Of a stretch of DNA of 64,000 nucleotides, positions 62,708-64,000 are shown one piece after another; position 1 is the stretch's first letter; every line of letters starts with the position of its first letter. The notes below the pieces were generated by a model. That model worked only from the letters and a program-made list of their open reading frames with translations. It searched no databases and was not told where the DNA came from. The position numbers and the translations under genes were made by a program. Where the stretch lies: the NCBI GenBank assembly GCA_029246705.1, contig JAQWMQ010000011.1, forward strand, positions 1 to 64,000, read 5' to 3'. The DNA is from Phycisphaerales bacterium (GTDB taxonomy: Bacteria > Planctomycetota > Phycisphaerae > Phycisphaerales > SM1A02).

Positions 62708-63445
62708 ATGAACCCCCTCACGACTGGATTTATCCGCAGGCTCCGCGACCGCGACGAGTCCGCGTGGTTCGAGTTGTGGGAGGTCTTCGGACCCGTGATT
62801 CGTCACCAGCTTCATCGCTGGGGACGGGGTTCGGTCGGAGTCGAAACGGTTCGCGATCTGACTCAGGAGACCTTGGCAGCACTTTCTGGAGCCATTGACC
62901 GTTATGACCCTGCTCGAGGCGCACGATTCAGTACCTGGCTGCTCTCGATCGCGAAGCATGTGCTTGGCGATGAGCTGGATCGTCGAAACGCCCAGAAAAG
63001 AAACAGCGGCCGCCGTCCAATCGCCCTGGACGAATCCTTCATGGGTGAGTGGGGGGGCGCCAAGCCCGATGAACTCTACGAACAGAACGTCTTCCAGGCC
63101 AAGGTCTACGCCGCGATCCGTGCGGCCGAGTCCGATTGCGACTTCCTTCAGTTCCAGGTTTTCAGGATGCGCGTTCTCGACGGTATCCAGGGGAAGGATG
63201 TCGCTGAACAGCTCGGAGTCAGTGCTCCCACGGTCACACGTCATCTGCAACGGGTCAGGTCGATGCTTCGAGATCAGCTTGCGACGATCGTGGCGACCTA
63301 CAGTTTCACCGCAGATGAGCGGAGTGAACTCGATCAGGCTGGACTGGTCGGAGACGACGGGCTCTTCGATGAAGCCATCGCCGACATCTGGCACCGACAA
63401 ACCGAACTGGTTCGCGAGGATGAAATCCGTGCGACCCACGGCTGA
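62708..63445 (+). CDS. ECF-type sigma-70 factor
   Basis: 245 residues from the ATG at 62708, which has AAGGAG 10 bases upstream; the frame is open to 62660. Sigma-2: SAWFELWEVFGPVIRHQL, RDLTQETLAALSGAIDRYDPARGARFSTWLLSIAKHVLGDEL. Sigma-4: LQFQVFRMRVLDGIQGKDVAEQLGVSAPTVTRHLQRVRSML, ending with a long tail that continues to DEIRATHG. Planctomycetes have many such ECF factors. No anti-sigma factor is visible, but the next gene encodes a membrane protein and may be a partner. Divergent from the coiled-coil gene. Confidence 0.88.
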   Translation: MNPLTTGFIRRLRDRDESAWFELWEVFGPVIRHQLHRWGRGSVGVETVRDLTQETLAALSGAIDRYDPARGARFSTWLLSIAKHVLGDELDRRNAQKRNSGRRPIALDESFMGEWGGAKPDELYEQNVFQAKVYAAIRAAESDCDFLQFQVFRMRVLDGIQGKDVAEQLGVSAPTVTRHLQRVRSMLRDQLATIVATYSFTADERSELDQAGLVGDDGLFDEAIADIWHRQTELVREDEIRATHG

Positions 63446-63469
63446 TCCCATGTATAGGAGTCTATTCCA

Positions 63470-64000
63470 ATGATCTCTTTCAGCGGCTTGATTTCAGTAC
63501 TTCTGATCCTGGGCGTGGCGCTGGGAATGGGACTGGCCCTGTTGCTTGGCGTGAAGTTCATCGCTGCATTTCTGGGTCGGATCTTCGCATTCATCGGAGG
63601 TGTCGTCCTCGATGTCTTCGCCTTCGTCGGCTGTCTGCTCGGGTTCCTGGTCTCTATGCCCATGGCAGTCTGCTTTCTCGTGATCGGTCGCTGGCAGAGG
63701 GCGAACACGTTCGCCCGTTGGTTTGGTGACAGTGCCTGCGGGATCGTCCGCCATCCATTGAATGCGATCCTGGTCCGACCCCTGAGATTGATCTATCTGA
63801 ATGGCCCCGCGGATGCGATCGCCGAAGCTCTTCCTGGAGCCGTGGTCAAAAGGGTTCCGAGTGTCACGGAGACGGTTGAGTACGAAGAGTTCTCTCGTGC
63901 CGCCAACCCCGGCAGATTGAACCGGGATCCCCTGAAGCCGTTCCGGAACGATGACGGCACGATGAATTTCCCCGGATTCAAGATCGTCGGAAAACTGAAG
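63470..64000 (+). CDS. membrane protein, 3' end beyond window
   Basis: 177 residues are visible without a stop. The ATG at 63470 has AGGAG 9 bases upstream. The first 70 residues are strongly hydrophobic (at least two helices: LISVLLILGVALGMGLALLLG, and GRIFAFIGGVVLDVFAFVGCLLGFLVSMPMAVCFLVIG), and the rest is basic and cytoplasmic so far (RPLRLIYLNG, VKRVPSVTETVEYEEF). The gene begins 24 bases after the sigma factor stop, so it is a likely co-transcribed partner, possibly its regulator. No family assigned. Confidence 0.75.
   Translation, partial: MISFSGLISVLLILGVALGMGLALLLGVKFIAAFLGRIFAFIGGVVLDVFAFVGCLLGFLVSMPMAVCFLVIGRWQRANTFARWFGDSACGIVRHPLNAILVRPLRLIYLNGPADAIAEALPGAVVKRVPSVTETVEYEEFSRAANPGRLNRDPLKPFRNDDGTMNFPGFKIVGKLK

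Overview
The window is 64 kb of visibly GC-rich chromosomal DNA from a Gram-negative-type bacterium, most likely a planctomycete of the Phycisphaerae. The evidence is a combination of features. Secreted proteins end in dockerin-like paired calcium loops or in PEP-CTERM-type signals (VPAPGALALLGLAGL followed by basic residues). LpxC is fused to FabZ, and LpxD, two OmpH/Skp proteins and BamA sit beside it, so the cell has an outer membrane with lipid A machinery. Two membrane proteins begin with a CxxC...CxEC zinc ribbon. There are also a TPR protein with two RNA polymerase alpha-CTD modules and a TPR-sulfotransferase. No rRNA, CRISPR array, prophage, transposase or integrase was seen. The only RNA gene found with confidence is tRNA-Leu(TAG). 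Genus-level assignment is not possible from this reading.

Layout. 1-8.1 kb: end of an unrecognised gene, a DUF4105 membrane protein, a zinc-ribbon membrane protein, a PDZ/HEAT secreted protein (DUF6288-like), Dld-type D-lactate dehydrogenase and a second zinc-ribbon protein. 8.1-17.3 kb: a 0.9 kb gene-free stretch, a large beta-helix/dockerin protein broken by a one-base G-run frameshift, a YHYH protein with a Gly/Arg tail, glutamate decarboxylase, a potassium channel and an arylsulfotransferase-like dockerin protein. 17.4-22.7 kb: EttA, a small lipoprotein, an M24 peptidase coupled to a phosphoesterase, and two coupled unknown genes. 22.8-29.3 kb (minus strand): an envelope cluster of a 36-residue membrane protein, BamA, OmpH, OmpH, LpxD and LpxC-FabZ.

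29.4-38.6 kb: GcvT, a group-2 sigma-70 factor, a UvrB/UvrC-motif protein, then a minus-strand operon of DoxX-like protein, membrane-anchored von Willebrand A protein, ExbB/TolQ, two ExbD/TolR and a large helical exported protein. 38.7-43.8 kb: tRNA-Leu, class II DAHP synthase, and a coupled pair of ketosynthases, the first lacking both catalytic histidines, followed by a coupled membrane-anchored unknown. 44-52 kb: AddB-like and AddA-like helicase-nuclease subunits (translationally coupled) and a short NuoG. 52-64 kb: two PEP-CTERM-type proteins (one with an in-frame stop in its signal peptide), TPR-sulfotransferase divergent from trigger factor, the TPR/double alpha-CTD protein, a SpoIID-domain lipoprotein, an unknown exported protein, a coiled-coil membrane protein divergent from an ECF-like sigma factor, and a membrane protein running off the right edge.

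Genes are mostly in short same-strand runs joined by 4-base ATGA or GTGA overlaps. The functions are mainly envelope biogenesis, secretion and core metabolism. The most interesting items are the VWA-ExbB-ExbD operon, the ketosynthase pair with a catalytically degenerate member, and the TPR/double alpha-CTD protein. All functional statements rest on reading motifs by eye; no database search was run.
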